NCBI RefSeq assembly: GCF_016616885.1
Contig: NZ_CP067102.1
Location: 5,980,501 to 6,044,500, forward strand
Direction: 5' to 3'
Length of the DNA stretch: 64,000 bases
Source: Bradyrhizobium diazoefficiens
GTDB taxonomy: Bacteria > Pseudomonadota > Alphaproteobacteria > Rhizobiales > Xanthobacteraceae
Of the stretch, positions 16,119-24,661 are shown piece by piece; the stretch's first letter is position 1, and each line of letters starts with the position of its first letter. The notes under the pieces are model-generated. The model ran no database searches, was not told the DNA's origin, and saw only the letters and a list, made by a program, of their open reading frames with translations. The position numbers and the translations under genes were made by a program.

Positions 16119-16405
16119 CACATGTGCCCCACTTCTTCCGGCACCTCATAAAACGTCGGGTGCCGGTAGATCTTCGATTCCGCCGGCTCGAACATCATGC
16201 CCTTCTCGGCGGGATCGCTTGCGGTGATCGCTGTCGACGGCACGACCCAGATCGACAGGCCCTCGCCGCGACGGGTGTAGATGTCGCGCGCCGCCTGCAG
16301 CGCCATGGTGGCGTCGCTCGCATGCAGCGAGCCGACATGCTTGTGCGCGAGCCCGTTACGGCTGCGAATGAAGACCTCCCACAGCGGCGTATTCGGCGTG
16401 GCCAT
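16118..16405 (-). CDS. paaB: Phenylacetyl-CoA 1,2-epoxidase subunit PaaB
   Basis: This is a 95-residue protein matching the small PaaB subunit that bridges PaaAC heterodimers. The start LWEVFIRSRNGLAHKHVGSLHA and the ARDIYTRRGEGLSIWVVP segment are near-invariant in the family. It lies 11 bases after paaA and overlaps paaC by the TGATG junction, so all three oxygenase subunits are translated from adjacent sites. Confidence 0.95.
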   Translation of the reverse strand: MATPNTPLWEVFIRSRNGLAHKHVGSLHASDATMALQAARDIYTRRGEGLSIWVVPSTAITASDPAEKGMMFEPAESKIYRHPTFYEVPEEVGHM

Positions 16406-16416
16406 TCTGGTTCTCC

Positions 16417-17409
16417 CTATTCCGCAGCTTGGGCGGTCTGACGCTGCGCGCGCTTCGCCGCATAGGCGGCAGCGGCCTCGCGCACCCAGGCGCCCTCGGC
16501 GTGCGACTTGCGGCGCGCGGCCATGCGGTCACGGTTGCACGGGCCGTTGCCGGCGAGCACCTGCTTGAACTCGGTCCAATCGATCTCGCTGTAGCGCCAG
16601 TGACCTTCCGCATCCTTTGTCATGCCGGGATCGGGAATGGTGAGGCCGAGATATTGGGCCTGCGGCACGGTGGCATCGACGAACTTCTGGCGCAGCTCGT
16701 CATTGGAGAAGCGCTTGATCTTCCATTTCGTCGAGGTGTCGCTGTGCTGGCTCGTGGCATCCGGCGGGCCGAACATCATCAGCACCGGCCACCACCAGCG
16801 ATCCAGCGCATCCTGCGCCATCGCCTTCTGCTCGTCCGAGCCGCGGCACAGTGTCAGCATGATCTCGTAGCCCTGACGCTGGTGGAACGACTCCTCCTTG
16901 CAGACGCGGATCATCGCGCGCGCATAAGGACCGTAGGAGCAACGGCACAGCGGGATCTGGTTCATGATGGCGGCGCCATCGACCAGCCAGCCGATGGTGC
17001 CGATGTCGGCCCAGGTCAGCGTCGGATAGTTGAAGATCGAGGAATATTTGGCCTTGCCTGCAAGCATGGCGTCGACCAGCTCTTCGCGCGAGGTGCCGAG
17101 CGTCTCTGCCGCGGCATAGAGATAGAGCCCGTGGCCGCACTCGTCCTGCACCTTGGCGAGCAGCGCGGCCTTGCGGCGCAGTGTCGGAGCGCGCGTGACC
17201 CAGTTGCCTTCGGGCAGCATGCCGACGATTTCGGAATGGGCGTGCTGGGATATCTGGCGGGTGAGCGTCTTGCGGTACGCCGCCGGCATCCAGTCGTTCG
17301 GCTCGATGCGCTCTTCGGCATCGATGCGGGCCTGGAACTGCGCGGCCTTGGCCGCGTCCTCAAGACCGCGATCATCGGTCTCGGCTGTGTTCAGCGCCTG
17401 GGTATACAT
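16417..17409 (-). CDS. paaA: Phenylacetyl-CoA 1,2-epoxidase catalytic subunit
   Basis: This is a 330-residue diiron oxygenase subunit that epoxidises the ring of phenylacetyl-CoA. Two iron-binding ExxH motifs are visible: E90-C-G-H93 ([10 protein letters not shown]) and E173-S-F-H176 ([10 protein letters not shown]), with E60 in the first helix ([10 protein letters not shown]). The open frame begins at an ATG at 17415, but the GGGAGG ribosome site abuts that codon and is correctly spaced only for the ATG at 17409. It is the first gene of the oxygenase run, 76 bases after paaX, behind its own candidate promoter. Confidence 0.95.
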   Translation of the reverse strand: MYTQALNTAETDDRGLEDAAKAAQFQARIDAEERIEPNDWMPAAYRKTLTRQISQHAHSEIVGMLPEGNWVTRAPTLRRKAALLAKVQDECGHGLYLYAAAETLGTSREELVDAMLAGKAKYSSIFNYPTLTWADIGTIGWLVDGAAIMNQIPLCRCSYGPYARAMIRVCKEESFHQRQGYEIMLTLCRGSDEQKAMAQDALDRWWWPVLMMFGPPDATSQHSDTSTKWKIKRFSNDELRQKFVDATVPQAQYLGLTIPDPGMTKDAEGHWRYSEIDWTEFKQVLAGNGPCNRDRMAARRKSHAEGAWVREAAAAYAAKRAQRQTAQAAE

Positions 17410-17415
17410 GCGCAT

Positions 17416-17435
17416 CCTCCCAATTTATTGGGAGG
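17416..17435. promoter_or_regulatory. Palindrome covering the paaA ribosome site and predicted start point
   Basis: CCTCCCA at 17416-17422 and TGGGAGG at 17429-17435 form perfect 7-bp arms around ATTTAT. The left arm is the complement of the paaA ribosome site. The predicted transcription start (about 17430) falls inside the palindrome. It may be a protein-binding site, or in transcripts reading through from paaX a hairpin hiding the ribosome site. Confidence 0.5.
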
Positions 17436-17436
17436 C

Positions 17437-17475
17437 AATATATAACAGAAATTACTTCATGCAAGATATTTCTGT
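17437..17475 (-). promoter_or_regulatory. Candidate paaA promoter and overlapping operator
   Basis: On the minus strand TTGCAT (17459-17464) and TATATT (17437-17442) are 16 bases apart. Perfect 8-bp arms ACAGAAAT (17445-17452) and ATTTCTGT (17468-17475), 15 bases apart, bracket the -35 element. A regulator bound there, most simply the PaaX-type protein encoded next door and released by phenylacetyl-CoA, would block RNA polymerase. Confidence 0.55.
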
Positions 17476-17485
17476 AACATATTAG

Positions 17486-18352
17486 TCAGGCGCCAAATCT
17501 CCGCTCAAGGATCTTTCGGGCCGGGGGCAATGCGCCCTTCTCGTTCGTTCCATGGCTATCAAGCCATTGTTCGGACGGCGCAAGCAGCGCGCGATAGATC
17601 TCGCCGCAGAGTTCTCGCGCGGCCCTGCCCGGCCAATCCGCCGGCAGCAGGCTCTCAGGCAGCAGCGGATCGCGTAGCACGACGCGGCGGTAGTAGTGGA
17701 TCAGGAGGATGCGCGCGGTGAAGGCGTCGGCCTCGGACAGATCCGCGCCGCGCGCGATCGCGGCCCGAAGCGGCTCGAACGTCTTCATGAACTTCAGATA
17801 GGCGTCGGCGGTGCGCTCCAGCGGCCAGCTCGCGCTGAGCAGGCGACGCCCACTGTCATCCTCAGCCGAAACTTCAAGTCGGATGGCACCTGCAGCTTCT
17901 TCCGGCACCGGAACACCTGACGGAGCGACCCAGACACCCGGCAGCGGGCTGCCGAAGCCGGCATTGCGCAAGGCTTCACGCGAGGCGTCGCGATCCTCAC
18001 CGTTGCCGATCAGCAGCAGCTCGAAGCGGCCGGTCCAGTCCGACGGTGGCGGATCGTAGATGTGGCGCGTCGCGGCCTCGAACGTCTCGCGGCCCTTCTC
18101 GGCAAGGCGATAAAAGCTGTTGCGGCCGACCTTCTCGCGCGTCAGCCAGCCATCGGCAGCGAGGCGCGACATCGCGGTGCGCACCACGCCGGCATCGATG
18201 TCCAGGCTCTCGAGGAACGCCAGCAGCGTGCCGAGCCACACCGAACCGCCGCGCGGCACGATGGCATCGCCGAACATGGTGATGACGATGGAGCCGGTGC
18301 GTGACGGCTCACGCTTGAGCTGGTCGATGATGCGGGAGAGCGGATGCGCCAT
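17486..18352 (-). CDS. paaX: PaaX-type phenylacetyl-CoA-responsive repressor
   Basis: This is a 288-residue PaaX-family regulator. The N-terminal winged helix includes ITMFGDAIVPRGGSVWLGTLL and VVRTAMSRLAADGWL, and the C-terminal PaaX domain includes ILLIHYYRRVVLRDPLLPESLLP. In E. coli PaaX represses the paa operon until phenylacetyl-CoA accumulates. The frame is open 146 codons further upstream, but the ATG at 18352 matches the family start. It lies directly upstream of paaA on the same strand, whereas many alphaproteobacteria use a TetR-type PaaR instead. It probably acts on the palindrome at 17445-17475. Confidence 0.9.
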   Translation of the reverse strand: MAHPLSRIIDQLKREPSRTGSIVITMFGDAIVPRGGSVWLGTLLAFLESLDIDAGVVRTAMSRLAADGWLTREKVGRNSFYRLAEKGRETFEAATRHIYDPPPSDWTGRFELLLIGNGEDRDASREALRNAGFGSPLPGVWVAPSGVPVPEEAAGAIRLEVSAEDDSGRRLLSASWPLERTADAYLKFMKTFEPLRAAIARGADLSEADAFTARILLIHYYRRVVLRDPLLPESLLPADWPGRAARELCGEIYRALLAPSEQWLDSHGTNEKGALPPARKILERRFGA

Positions 18353-18440
18353 GCGCGAGGCATAGCGCGTTTGGTGCGGGCGCGACAATGGACGGCAGCG
18401 ACGCCACCTCGTTCTCGCCCGCCCTACAGGGCGGAAGAGC

Positions 18441-19211
18441 TTACCGATGCGGGTCAGGGTAGGCCAGGCTGCGCCAGCCGCTGCGGTCGAACGGGCGCCA
18501 CTGGCCTTCCTTCTGCGCGAGGCGGTCGGCGACGGCGTAGACGACGGCGGGATGATGGCCCATGCCGCAATGGCTGCTGTCGACCTCGATGCTCTCGGTC
18601 TGCGCGCCGGTCTTCTCCATGCAGCCCTGCCAGGCGCAGACGCCGTCGGTGCGGCTGAAGATCGCGGTGGTCGGCACCGGTGGCGGCACGGCGAGCTCGC
18701 CGCCGAAGTGCGGATCGACCTCGTCGGACTTCCGGCCGCTCGCCCATTCATAGACGCGCCAGGCATTGGTCGAATGGGGATCGCCGGCAAAGGGGCTACC
18801 TAGCGTGATCACCTGGCGCACGCGCTCGGGCATCATCTTGGCGAGCTGGCGCGCATAGAGACCGCCGAGGCTCCAGCCGACCAGGCTGATCTTGCGACCA
18901 TGCTTGTCGCTGAGCTCCTCGACCAGATCGACCATCGCATGCTGCACACCCTCGCGCAGGCCGTAGTTGCGGCCCTGGCGCCAGCCGCTCACCGCATAAC
19001 CCTTGCTGGTCAGAAACGAGCGCAGTGCGCGTGTGGAGACGTCGGAGGCCACCAGGCCCGGCAACACCAGCACCGGATGCCCGTCGCCGCGCGGCGCGAG
19101 GCTCAGCAGCGGCAGCGCGCCGAGAAATGCGCCAAACTCGTGGATCGCGCGCCCTTCCAAAAACATCAGAGTACGGGACGGCGGATGCAGCGTCTGGGCA
19201 GTAGCGGTCAT
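18441..19211 (-). CDS. Lipase-like alpha/beta hydrolase
   Basis: This is a 256-residue cytoplasmic alpha/beta hydrolase with the nucleophile elbow GWSLGG (S114) and a TLGSPFAGDP segment typical of PGAP1/triacylglycerol-lipase-like proteins. A SSHCGMGHHPAV segment near the C-terminus probably carries the catalytic histidine. It is clearly paralogous to the protein at 31357-32157 (shared PRGDGHPVL, GRK.SLVGWSLGG and ITLGSPFA segments). The ATG at 19211 is chosen because upstream codons look non-coding. Its substrate is unknown; the PHA and lipid genes nearby suggest an ester. Confidence 0.8.
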   Translation of the reverse strand: MTATAQTLHPPSRTLMFLEGRAIHEFGAFLGALPLLSLAPRGDGHPVLVLPGLVASDVSTRALRSFLTSKGYAVSGWRQGRNYGLREGVQHAMVDLVEELSDKHGRKISLVGWSLGGLYARQLAKMMPERVRQVITLGSPFAGDPHSTNAWRVYEWASGRKSDEVDPHFGGELAVPPPVPTTAIFSRTDGVCAWQGCMEKTGAQTESIEVDSSHCGMGHHPAVVYAVADRLAQKEGQWRPFDRSGWRSLAYPDPHR

Positions 19212-19399
19212 CAATGGATCCCCTGGGAAGACGCCGGCCGCGATGCCGGCAAATGGGCATGAATTCCAATACGCCGGCTTCTTGAACGTTCCGCAGCGCA
19301 ACATGAATCAGCTAGGCGGCCGGTTCCGGACATTCAAGCGGGCGAGACACGAAGCGACAATAGGCGCGTACGTTAATGCTAACGTCCGTGACCCAAAAG

Positions 19400-20685
19400 T
19401 CACAACAATCGGAGCAGGAATTCTACGGAGTAGAGTACAAGACCGGCGAGGCCGCCGATCAGCGAGCCGTTGAAGCGAATGTATTGCAGGTCGCGGCCGA
19501 TGTTGATTTCGATCAGCGAAATCAGCTGCGCCATGTCCCACGCCTTGACCTGGTCGGAGATGAAAGTGGAGACGCCGCTCTTCTGATCGGCAACGAAGCT
19601 GCGCAGCACCGTCACCAGGCCCTTGTTGATCTCGCCACGCAGCTCGGCATCGCCCGCGAGCGCATCGCCCGCTGAGACGAACATTCCGGCGAGATGATGC
19701 TGGAGCACCTGCGTCTCGCCGGACGCACTGCGCTCGATGAAGGAGCGCGTGTTGGCCCAGACGGTGCGGGCAGATCGGCAAGCTCGGGCCGCGCCAACAG
19801 ATCGCGCTTCAGTCCGTCGATGCGGTCGACATAGGCCTGGTCGGTGCCGAGCCGGTCGACGAAGCTCAGCACCATGCGGTCGAACTCGCTGCGGAACGGA
19901 TGCTTGGGGTCGCTGCGCACCTCATTGAAGAAAGCGGTGGCGGATGACACGATCTTGTTCACCAGAAACTTGTCGGCGCGGTAGAGCTTGAGCAGGGTCG
20001 GAAGCTCCGCGCGCACCTTCTCGCGGATCATCGCCATCGTCTCTTTCTGGTTCAGCGTCTCGTGCATTACGCGCAGGAGATCGTCGAACAGGATCTGGTG
20101 CCGTCCCTCCGCCACGAAGCCGCGCAGCGTGCCGGCGGCGAGCGGCGCGAGATCGATCGCCTGGACCTGCGAGGACATGCGGCGGATGATGAATGTCATC
20201 AGGCCGGAGGTCTCGGTCGCGGAAAAAGCCTCCGGCAGCAAACGCAGCGCGAAACGCGCAAGGTCATCGCTGCGCTTGCGGTCACGCAGCCAGTCAGCGA
20301 CGAAGGAGCCGAAATCGATTTCATTCAGCTTGGCTTCGACAGGACCTGCCTCGAGAAAATGGACCTGGATGAACTCGCCGAGCTTGTCGGCGATGCGGGC
20401 CTGGTTGCTCTGGATGATCGCCGTGTGCGGGATCGGCAGCCCCAGCGGCCGCTTGAACAGCGCAACTACCGCATACCAGTCGGCGAGCCCGCCGATGGTT
20501 GCGGCCTCTGCGAAGGCGGCGATGAAGCCGAACACGGGATGCACGGGCAACAGCCACTTCGCGACGATGAATAGCAGAAGCGTCGAGGCCAGCACCAGCG
20601 TCGCCAGCGCCTTGACGCGGCGCAGCTCGGCCGCGCGTTCGGCATCGCCGGGAGTGTCGAAGGAAAAGGTGGCGGGTGGAGTCAT
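19400..20685 (-). pseudogene. DUF445 membrane protein interrupted by a one-base frameshift
   Basis: The first frame (20685 leftwards) encodes a DUF445/YheB-type protein with one N-terminal membrane helix (LVLASTLLLFIVAKWLLP) and the FAEAATIGGLADWYAVVALF motif. It reads correctly to RPELADL and then turns into low-quality sequence. A second frame, ending at 19400, continues the family with RTVWANTRSFIERSASGETQ and ends in the C-terminal helix GGLAGLVLYSVEFLLRLL. Adding one base near 19768-19772 (CTGGCCCGC instead of CTGCCCGC on the coding strand) restores a 428-residue protein of normal length. It could be a real mutation or a sequencing error. Confidence 0.85.
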
Positions 20686-20702
20686 GACTGTGTCACCCTA
20701 CC

Positions 20703-20789
20703 CGTCATTGCGAGCGAAGCGAAGCAATCCAGAATCTTCTCACGGAAAGACTCTGGATTGCTTCGTCGCAAGAGCTCCTCGCAATGACG
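20703..20789. repeat. Palindromic dispersed repeat, copy 2
   Basis: This 87-bp element begins CGTCATTGCGAG and ends CTCGCAATGACG, with inner arms CAATCCAGA and TCTGGATTG, like the copies at 14735 and 28635. It lies between the DUF445 gene and the phasin terminator. Confidence 0.85.
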
Positions 20790-20796
20790 GCTGCGG

Positions 20797-20827
20797 CAAA
20801 AAACAAAAGGCCCGCCGAAGCGGGCCT
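20797..20827 (-). terminator. Rho-independent terminator of the phasin gene
   Basis: On the minus strand AGGCCCGC-TTCG-GCGGGCCT forms a perfect 8-bp stem with a stable TTCG tetraloop, followed by TTTGTTTTTT. It lies 31 bases after the phasin stop codon. Confidence 0.9.
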
Positions 20828-20857
20828 CAAATTTCAGTTTGTACTCAGGGCGCCAGA

Positions 20858-21313
20858 TCAGGCGGTCTTGTTGTAGACCTTGGCAAAGTTGTCCTGAGCG
20901 GACTTCGCACCGTTAGCGGCGAGCTTGCCGAAATAGTCGGCGGTCGCCTTGGCGCGCGAGACGAACACTTCGCCGCGGGCGCGGAGCAGGCTCGACTGGA
21001 TCTCGACGGCTTCGCTGACCGACTTGGCCGACGCGAGCTTGTCGATGCCCGAGAAGAACGCCTCGGCGTCCTCGTAGATCGCCTGCTGGATGTTGCGGCT
21101 GATCTTGCCGGCCTCAGCAACGGACTCGGTCACCGCGTTCTCGACGGCGGCGGTCACGCGCTCGGAGCCAGCGAAAGCTTCGGCAGCACGGTCCTTGGCG
21201 GTATTGGCGCTCTTCTTGACGAATTCGCGGGCGGCCTCGGGAACTTCCAGGTTCTGGATGTTCTTGAACGCGTCCTTGAAGCCGTCGAAAGCGGTGTTGG
21301 TTTCGGTGGTCAT
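20858..21313 (-). CDS. Phasin, PHA-granule surface protein
   Basis: This is a 151-residue, helix-rich, lysine/alanine/glutamate-rich protein of the Phasin_2 family. Segments such as FKDAFKNIQNLEVPEAAREFV and SSLLRARGEVFVSRAKATADYFGKL are typical. Phasins coat polyhydroxyalkanoate granules and control their size. The ATG at 21313 has a GGAGAG ribosome site. A strong terminator follows and a 20-bp palindrome precedes it, so it looks like a highly expressed, separately regulated single gene. It lies 1 kb from the phaE-phaC pair, which supports a PHA role for the region. Confidence 0.93.
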   Translation of the reverse strand: MTTETNTAFDGFKDAFKNIQNLEVPEAAREFVKKSANTAKDRAAEAFAGSERVTAAVENAVTESVAEAGKISRNIQQAIYEDAEAFFSGIDKLASAKSVSEAVEIQSSLLRARGEVFVSRAKATADYFGKLAANGAKSAQDNFAKVYNKTA

Positions 21314-21403
21314 TGGGTCTCTCCATCCTCATTGGTTGAGCTATGGCTCACCCCGTCCGGTTTTGGCCCGGGGCACGGCTTATATGGCATAGTTAATTGT
21401 GCG

Positions 21404-21423
21404 GTGCAATATTAATATTGCAC
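21404..21423. promoter_or_regulatory. Perfect 20-bp palindrome upstream of the phasin gene
   Basis: GTGCAATATTAATATTGCAC is a perfect palindrome about 90 bases before the phasin start. The minus-strand TTGCAC at its edge could be a -35 element, with ATATAA 18 bases on. PhaR-type PHA regulators recognise paired TGC/GCA half-sites, so this is a candidate PhaR operator; that link is inference. Confidence 0.5.
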
Positions 21424-21484
21424 TGCGATATCACGAAACCGTGAGGTGCCATTATGGCGGGCAACCTGCCGCTTTTGCGGTCGC

Positions 21485-21502
21485 CTACTGTGCATGGGGT
21501 TG
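21485..21502 (-). repeat. 18-bp dispersed element, copy 1 (downstream of GNAT gene)
   Basis: CAACCCCATGCACAGTAG on the minus strand lies 31 bases after the GNAT stop codon, in sense orientation. An identical 18-mer follows the P450 gene at 59541. The linker before it is A-rich in both places. Confidence 0.65.
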
Positions 21503-21533
21503 AATTGCACTTTTTGATGCGGGCCGGCATCGC

Positions 21534-22127
21534 TCAGTGCTGGACGGCGCCTGGCAACCCATAGGCTTCCATCTGGGCCTGGACCTGCGCGATGTTGTGG
21601 CCCAGCACGACGATGTCGTGGGTCTTGCCGCCGACATCCCGGACATGGTCGCGCAGCAGCGCCTCGGCCTTGAAGCCGAGGCTCTCGAACAGCGCGATCG
21701 CCGCCTGCTGGTCGACCGTCATCTGGACCGAGAGCTTTTCCAGCCCCGCCCCGAGCGCGAGCGCAAAGGTCTCCTGCGACAGCGCCTTGCCCACCCCCTT
21801 CCCGCGCACGTCCTGCGACACCACCATGCGGATCTCGCCGACATGGGGTGACCAGGAGTGAGGGTCGCGCACCAGCGTGCCGCAACCGACGACCTTGCCG
21901 CCTTTCACCGCAAGAAGGCTCTGAATCGCGCCGCGCTCGATCTCCTTGACCCAGGCGGACAGCACCTTTGGCTCACTGATATTGCGCGGCAGGAACAACA
22001 GGTCATGGGTCGGCAGGTCCTTGCCGAAGGCAAGCACTGCGGCTTCATCGGCAGGCGACATCAGACGGATCTCGATATTGCCCGCCTCGGTCTTGACGTC
22101 ACGCGGATAGGCACGCTGCTCACTCAT
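21534..22127 (-). CDS. GNAT-family N-acetyltransferase
   Basis: This is a 197-residue acetyltransferase with the acetyl-CoA pyrophosphate loop VSQDVRGKGVGKAL and the following helix/strand region QQAAIALFESLGFKAEALL. It would transfer an acetyl group to an amine or protein lysine; the target is unknown. Its ATG at 22127 overlaps the phaC stop by ATGA, so it is translationally coupled to the PHA synthase, an unusual partnership. A longer start at 22166 inside phaC is possible but less likely. Confidence 0.85.
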   Translation of the reverse strand: MSEQRAYPRDVKTEAGNIEIRLMSPADEAAVLAFGKDLPTHDLLFLPRNISEPKVLSAWVKEIERGAIQSLLAVKGGKVVGCGTLVRDPHSWSPHVGEIRMVVSQDVRGKGVGKALSQETFALALGAGLEKLSVQMTVDQQAAIALFESLGFKAEALLRDHVRDVGGKTHDIVVLGHNIAQVQAQMEAYGLPGAVQH

Positions 22128-23206
22128 GTCGATCTTGTCCCCAGCCAGGAATCCAGTTTCGGCCATAACCGCTTTACCGCGTTGGCGCCGGCGACCAGCG
22201 AGACGTGACCGCCCTTCAGCATCACCTCTTCCTTGTCTGCGGAGCCGATCTTCGCGATCAGATGCTTGGCGGCGTCATAGGGCACGATGTGATCGTGCTC
22301 GGCGACCGCGTGCAGCATCGGCACCTTGATGTTCTCGAGCTTCGCAGGCCGTCCCCCCACCGACATGGTGTCGTTGTAGAGCTTGTTGTCCCACATCAGG
22401 TCCTTGGTGATGGTGCGGAAATATTCGCCCGCCAGCGGCAGCGTGTCGGTCGCCCAGCGGTCGAACATCCGGTACGACTTCACGAACTCGTCGTTCCAGA
22501 TGTTTTCCCAGAGCTGGATCTGGCTGACCGTGCGCGAAGCCGGACGCAGCATCTCGAACGACGACAGGATCATCTCCGGCGGCACGTTGCCGACGCTGTC
22601 GACGAGACGGTCGACGTCGAAATAGCGGCGGTCGGCGAAATTATAAAACAGCTTCATCTCGCGAAAGTCGATCGGCACGGTGAAGCAGATCAAATTCTTC
22701 ATCGGCCCGTCCGGGAAGATCGAGCCGTAGAGCAGCGACAGTACGCCACCAAAGCAATAGCCGATGACCGAGACGTCCTGCTCGCCGGAATCGGCCTGCA
22801 CGCGGCGGACGCAATCAGGGATGAAGTCGAGGACATAGTCCTCCATGCGCAGGCTCTTCTCCTCCGGTCGCGGCGCGTTCCAGTCGAGCATGTAGACGTC
22901 GTAGCCGCGCTTGAGCAGGAACTCGATAAAGCTCTGGCCCGGCACGAGATCGAGGATGTAGCCGCGATTGGTGGTCGCCATGACGACCAGCACCGGCACG
23001 CGGTAGATCTCGTCCGACATCGGCCGATAGTGGTAGAGGCTCATCGTGCCGCGTGAATGCAGCACGTCCTTCGGAGTCGATCCGAGTGGGGGACCTGAGG
23101 TCGAGAAATATTCGACGCCCTTGATGCTGCGCTGGATCGCGCGCTGCACTTCGGACTGGATGCGCTCCGAGATCGCCGCGAAATCAAGTCCCGTCGGCGC
23201 GTTCAT
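22124..23206 (-). CDS. phaC: Class III poly(3-hydroxyalkanoate) synthase catalytic subunit
   Basis: This is a 360-residue alpha/beta-fold polymerase, the length of class III PhaC (about 355) and far shorter than class I enzymes. The lipase-like box GYCFGG gives C151, and EHDHIVP and KGGHVSL give D305 and H334, completing the Cys-Asp-His triad with spacing close to the Allochromatium enzyme. It polymerises hydroxyacyl-CoA into PHA and needs PhaE. The gene overlaps the phaE-like gene upstream and the GNAT gene downstream by ATGA junctions. Confidence 0.9.
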   Translation of the reverse strand: MNAPTGLDFAAISERIQSEVQRAIQRSIKGVEYFSTSGPPLGSTPKDVLHSRGTMSLYHYRPMSDEIYRVPVLVVMATTNRGYILDLVPGQSFIEFLLKRGYDVYMLDWNAPRPEEKSLRMEDYVLDFIPDCVRRVQADSGEQDVSVIGYCFGGVLSLLYGSIFPDGPMKNLICFTVPIDFREMKLFYNFADRRYFDVDRLVDSVGNVPPEMILSSFEMLRPASRTVSQIQLWENIWNDEFVKSYRMFDRWATDTLPLAGEYFRTITKDLMWDNKLYNDTMSVGGRPAKLENIKVPMLHAVAEHDHIVPYDAAKHLIAKIGSADKEEVMLKGGHVSLVAGANAVKRLWPKLDSWLGTRST

Positions 23207-23583
23207 TTTTGTTCTCCGCCTCCGGATGGCGGACGTTTTGTGCGCGGCGGCCGCGGTGCGGCATCGATCGGCGATCCACCTGAATTAGCCGACATCTGGC
23301 TCAGCATCGACCTGATCTCGCCGAGCTGTCCCTCGATAGACTGCAGCCGCTCGGCGATGCCGGTCAACTGCTCGCGGCTCGGAAGGTTCATGGAGAGGAG
23401 GTACTTCTCCATGAGTTCGCCGAACTGCTTCTGCGCACCCGCAGCCGCGCCGCCGGCGCGATTCATCGCTTGCGAGAATTCAGGCGTCTCCATCGCCTTG
23501 GTGGCGAAGGAGTTGAACCCCTTCTCCATGTCGCCGACCATCTTCTGCCACAAGGCGACTGGATCGGTGATCTTGTCGGTCAT
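23203..23583 (-). CDS. phaE: PhaE-like subunit of class III PHA synthase (short)
   Basis: This is a 126-residue protein with an N-terminal DPVALWQKMVGDMEKGFNSFA segment, a helical middle and a heptad-like ERLQSIEGQLGEIRSMLSQM coiled coil, ending in a Pro/Gly/Lys-rich tail. Its position directly before phaC with an ATGA overlap, and its composition, fit the activating PhaE subunit. Classical PhaE proteins exceed 300 residues, so this is a minimal form in which only the C-terminal interaction helices would remain. The ATG at 23583 follows a GGGAGG ribosome site. The name rests mainly on context. Confidence 0.65.
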   Translation of the reverse strand: MTDKITDPVALWQKMVGDMEKGFNSFATKAMETPEFSQAMNRAGGAAAGAQKQFGELMEKYLLSMNLPSREQLTGIAERLQSIEGQLGEIRSMLSQMSANSGGSPIDAAPRPPRTKRPPSGGGEQK

Positions 23584-23746
23584 CAGCGTCCTCCCGATGT
23601 GGAGGGCTTGTGCCCTTCTTTTCCGCCATACCACACCGTTGCGGGGTGCCGGTCAACCGGCAAGCGGCGGGTGCCGCGCACGCGGCTTCTTTGCCGCGGG
23701 AAACCGTGCAATACAGCATTGATCAAAAGCCAAAGGGAACACGCCT

Positions 23747-24661
23747 GTGAACGCTCATCAGCCGCCCCGCACCCTCCGCGCCAACGGCATCGACATCTGT
23801 TACGAGATTTTCGGCAACGACAATGCCGAGCCGCTGCTGCTGATCATGGGGCTCGGGGCGCAGATGATCCATTGGGACGATGGATTCTGCGAGCAGCTCG
23901 CCGCACGCGGTTTTCGCGTGATCCGTTTCGACAATCGCGACATCGGCAAGTCGAGCCATCTGACGGGCGGCAAGCGGCTGACACCGCTCGAGCTGTTGAA
24001 GCTGCGCTTCCTCAGGATTCCCGTGGCCGCAACCTACAAGCTGATCGACATGGCCAGGGACACGGTCGGCCTGATGGACGCGCTCGGCATCAAGTCGGCG
24101 CATCTGGCCGGGGCGTCCATGGGCGGCATGATCGCGCAGGAGGTGGCGCTGTCATTTCCGCAGCGCGTGCGCTCACTGACCTCGATCATGTCGACCACCG
24201 GCAATCCGCGCGTACCGCCGCCGACGCGGGAGGCCGCCGCCATGCTGATGGCGCCGCCGCCGCGCAGCAAGGAAGAGTTCATCACCCGCTTCGGCCAGAC
24301 ATGGAAGGTCTTGCGCGTCGGCTCCTTTCCGGAGGAGGAAGCGCTCGATCCAGGCCGCGCCGAACGCGTTTTCGCCCGCGGGCTCAATCCGGCCGGCGTC
24401 GGCCGCCAACTCCGCGCCGTGCTCGCCTCCGGCAGCCGCAAGGAACGGCTACATAGCGTCAAGACTCCGACGCTCGTGATTCACGGCACCGTCGATCCAC
24501 TGGTACGGCCCGAGGGTGGCAAGGACACGGCAGAGTCAATTCCGGGCGCAAAGCTGCTGATGATCGACGGCATGGGCCACGCGCTGCCGATGCGCTTCTG
24601 GCCGGAGATCATCGGCGCCATCGACAAGCATGCGCATGGCGCGGCGGCGCAAGCGGCTTAA
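23747..24661 (+). CDS. Alpha/beta hydrolase
   Basis: This is a 304-residue single-domain alpha/beta hydrolase with an oxyanion-hole region LLLIMGLGAQMIHWDD, the nucleophile elbow GASMGG (S124), the acid in HGTVDPLV and the histidine in DGMGHALP. It resembles aclacinomycin methylesterase and pimeloyl-ester hydrolase-like proteins, but the substrate is not predictable. The GTG start at 23747 has an AAAGGGA site. It is divergent from phaE across 163 bp and ends overlapping the converging methyltransferase-like gene by 4 bases. A PHA-monomer or ester hydrolase role would fit but is unproven. Confidence 0.85.
   Translation: MNAHQPPRTLRANGIDICYEIFGNDNAEPLLLIMGLGAQMIHWDDGFCEQLAARGFRVIRFDNRDIGKSSHLTGGKRLTPLELLKLRFLRIPVAATYKLIDMARDTVGLMDALGIKSAHLAGASMGGMIAQEVALSFPQRVRSLTSIMSTTGNPRVPPPTREAAAMLMAPPPRSKEEFITRFGQTWKVLRVGSFPEEEALDPGRAERVFARGLNPAGVGRQLRAVLASGSRKERLHSVKTPTLVIHGTVDPLVRPEGGKDTAESIPGAKLLMIDGMGHALPMRFWPEIIGAIDKHAHGAAAQAA

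Noticed and set aside
19370..19385. Inverted repeat ACGTTA-ATGC-TAACGT just after the DUF445 gene
   Set aside because: The stem has only 6 mostly AT pairs and no T tract follows on the relevant strand, so it is not a credible terminator; an operator role has no support.
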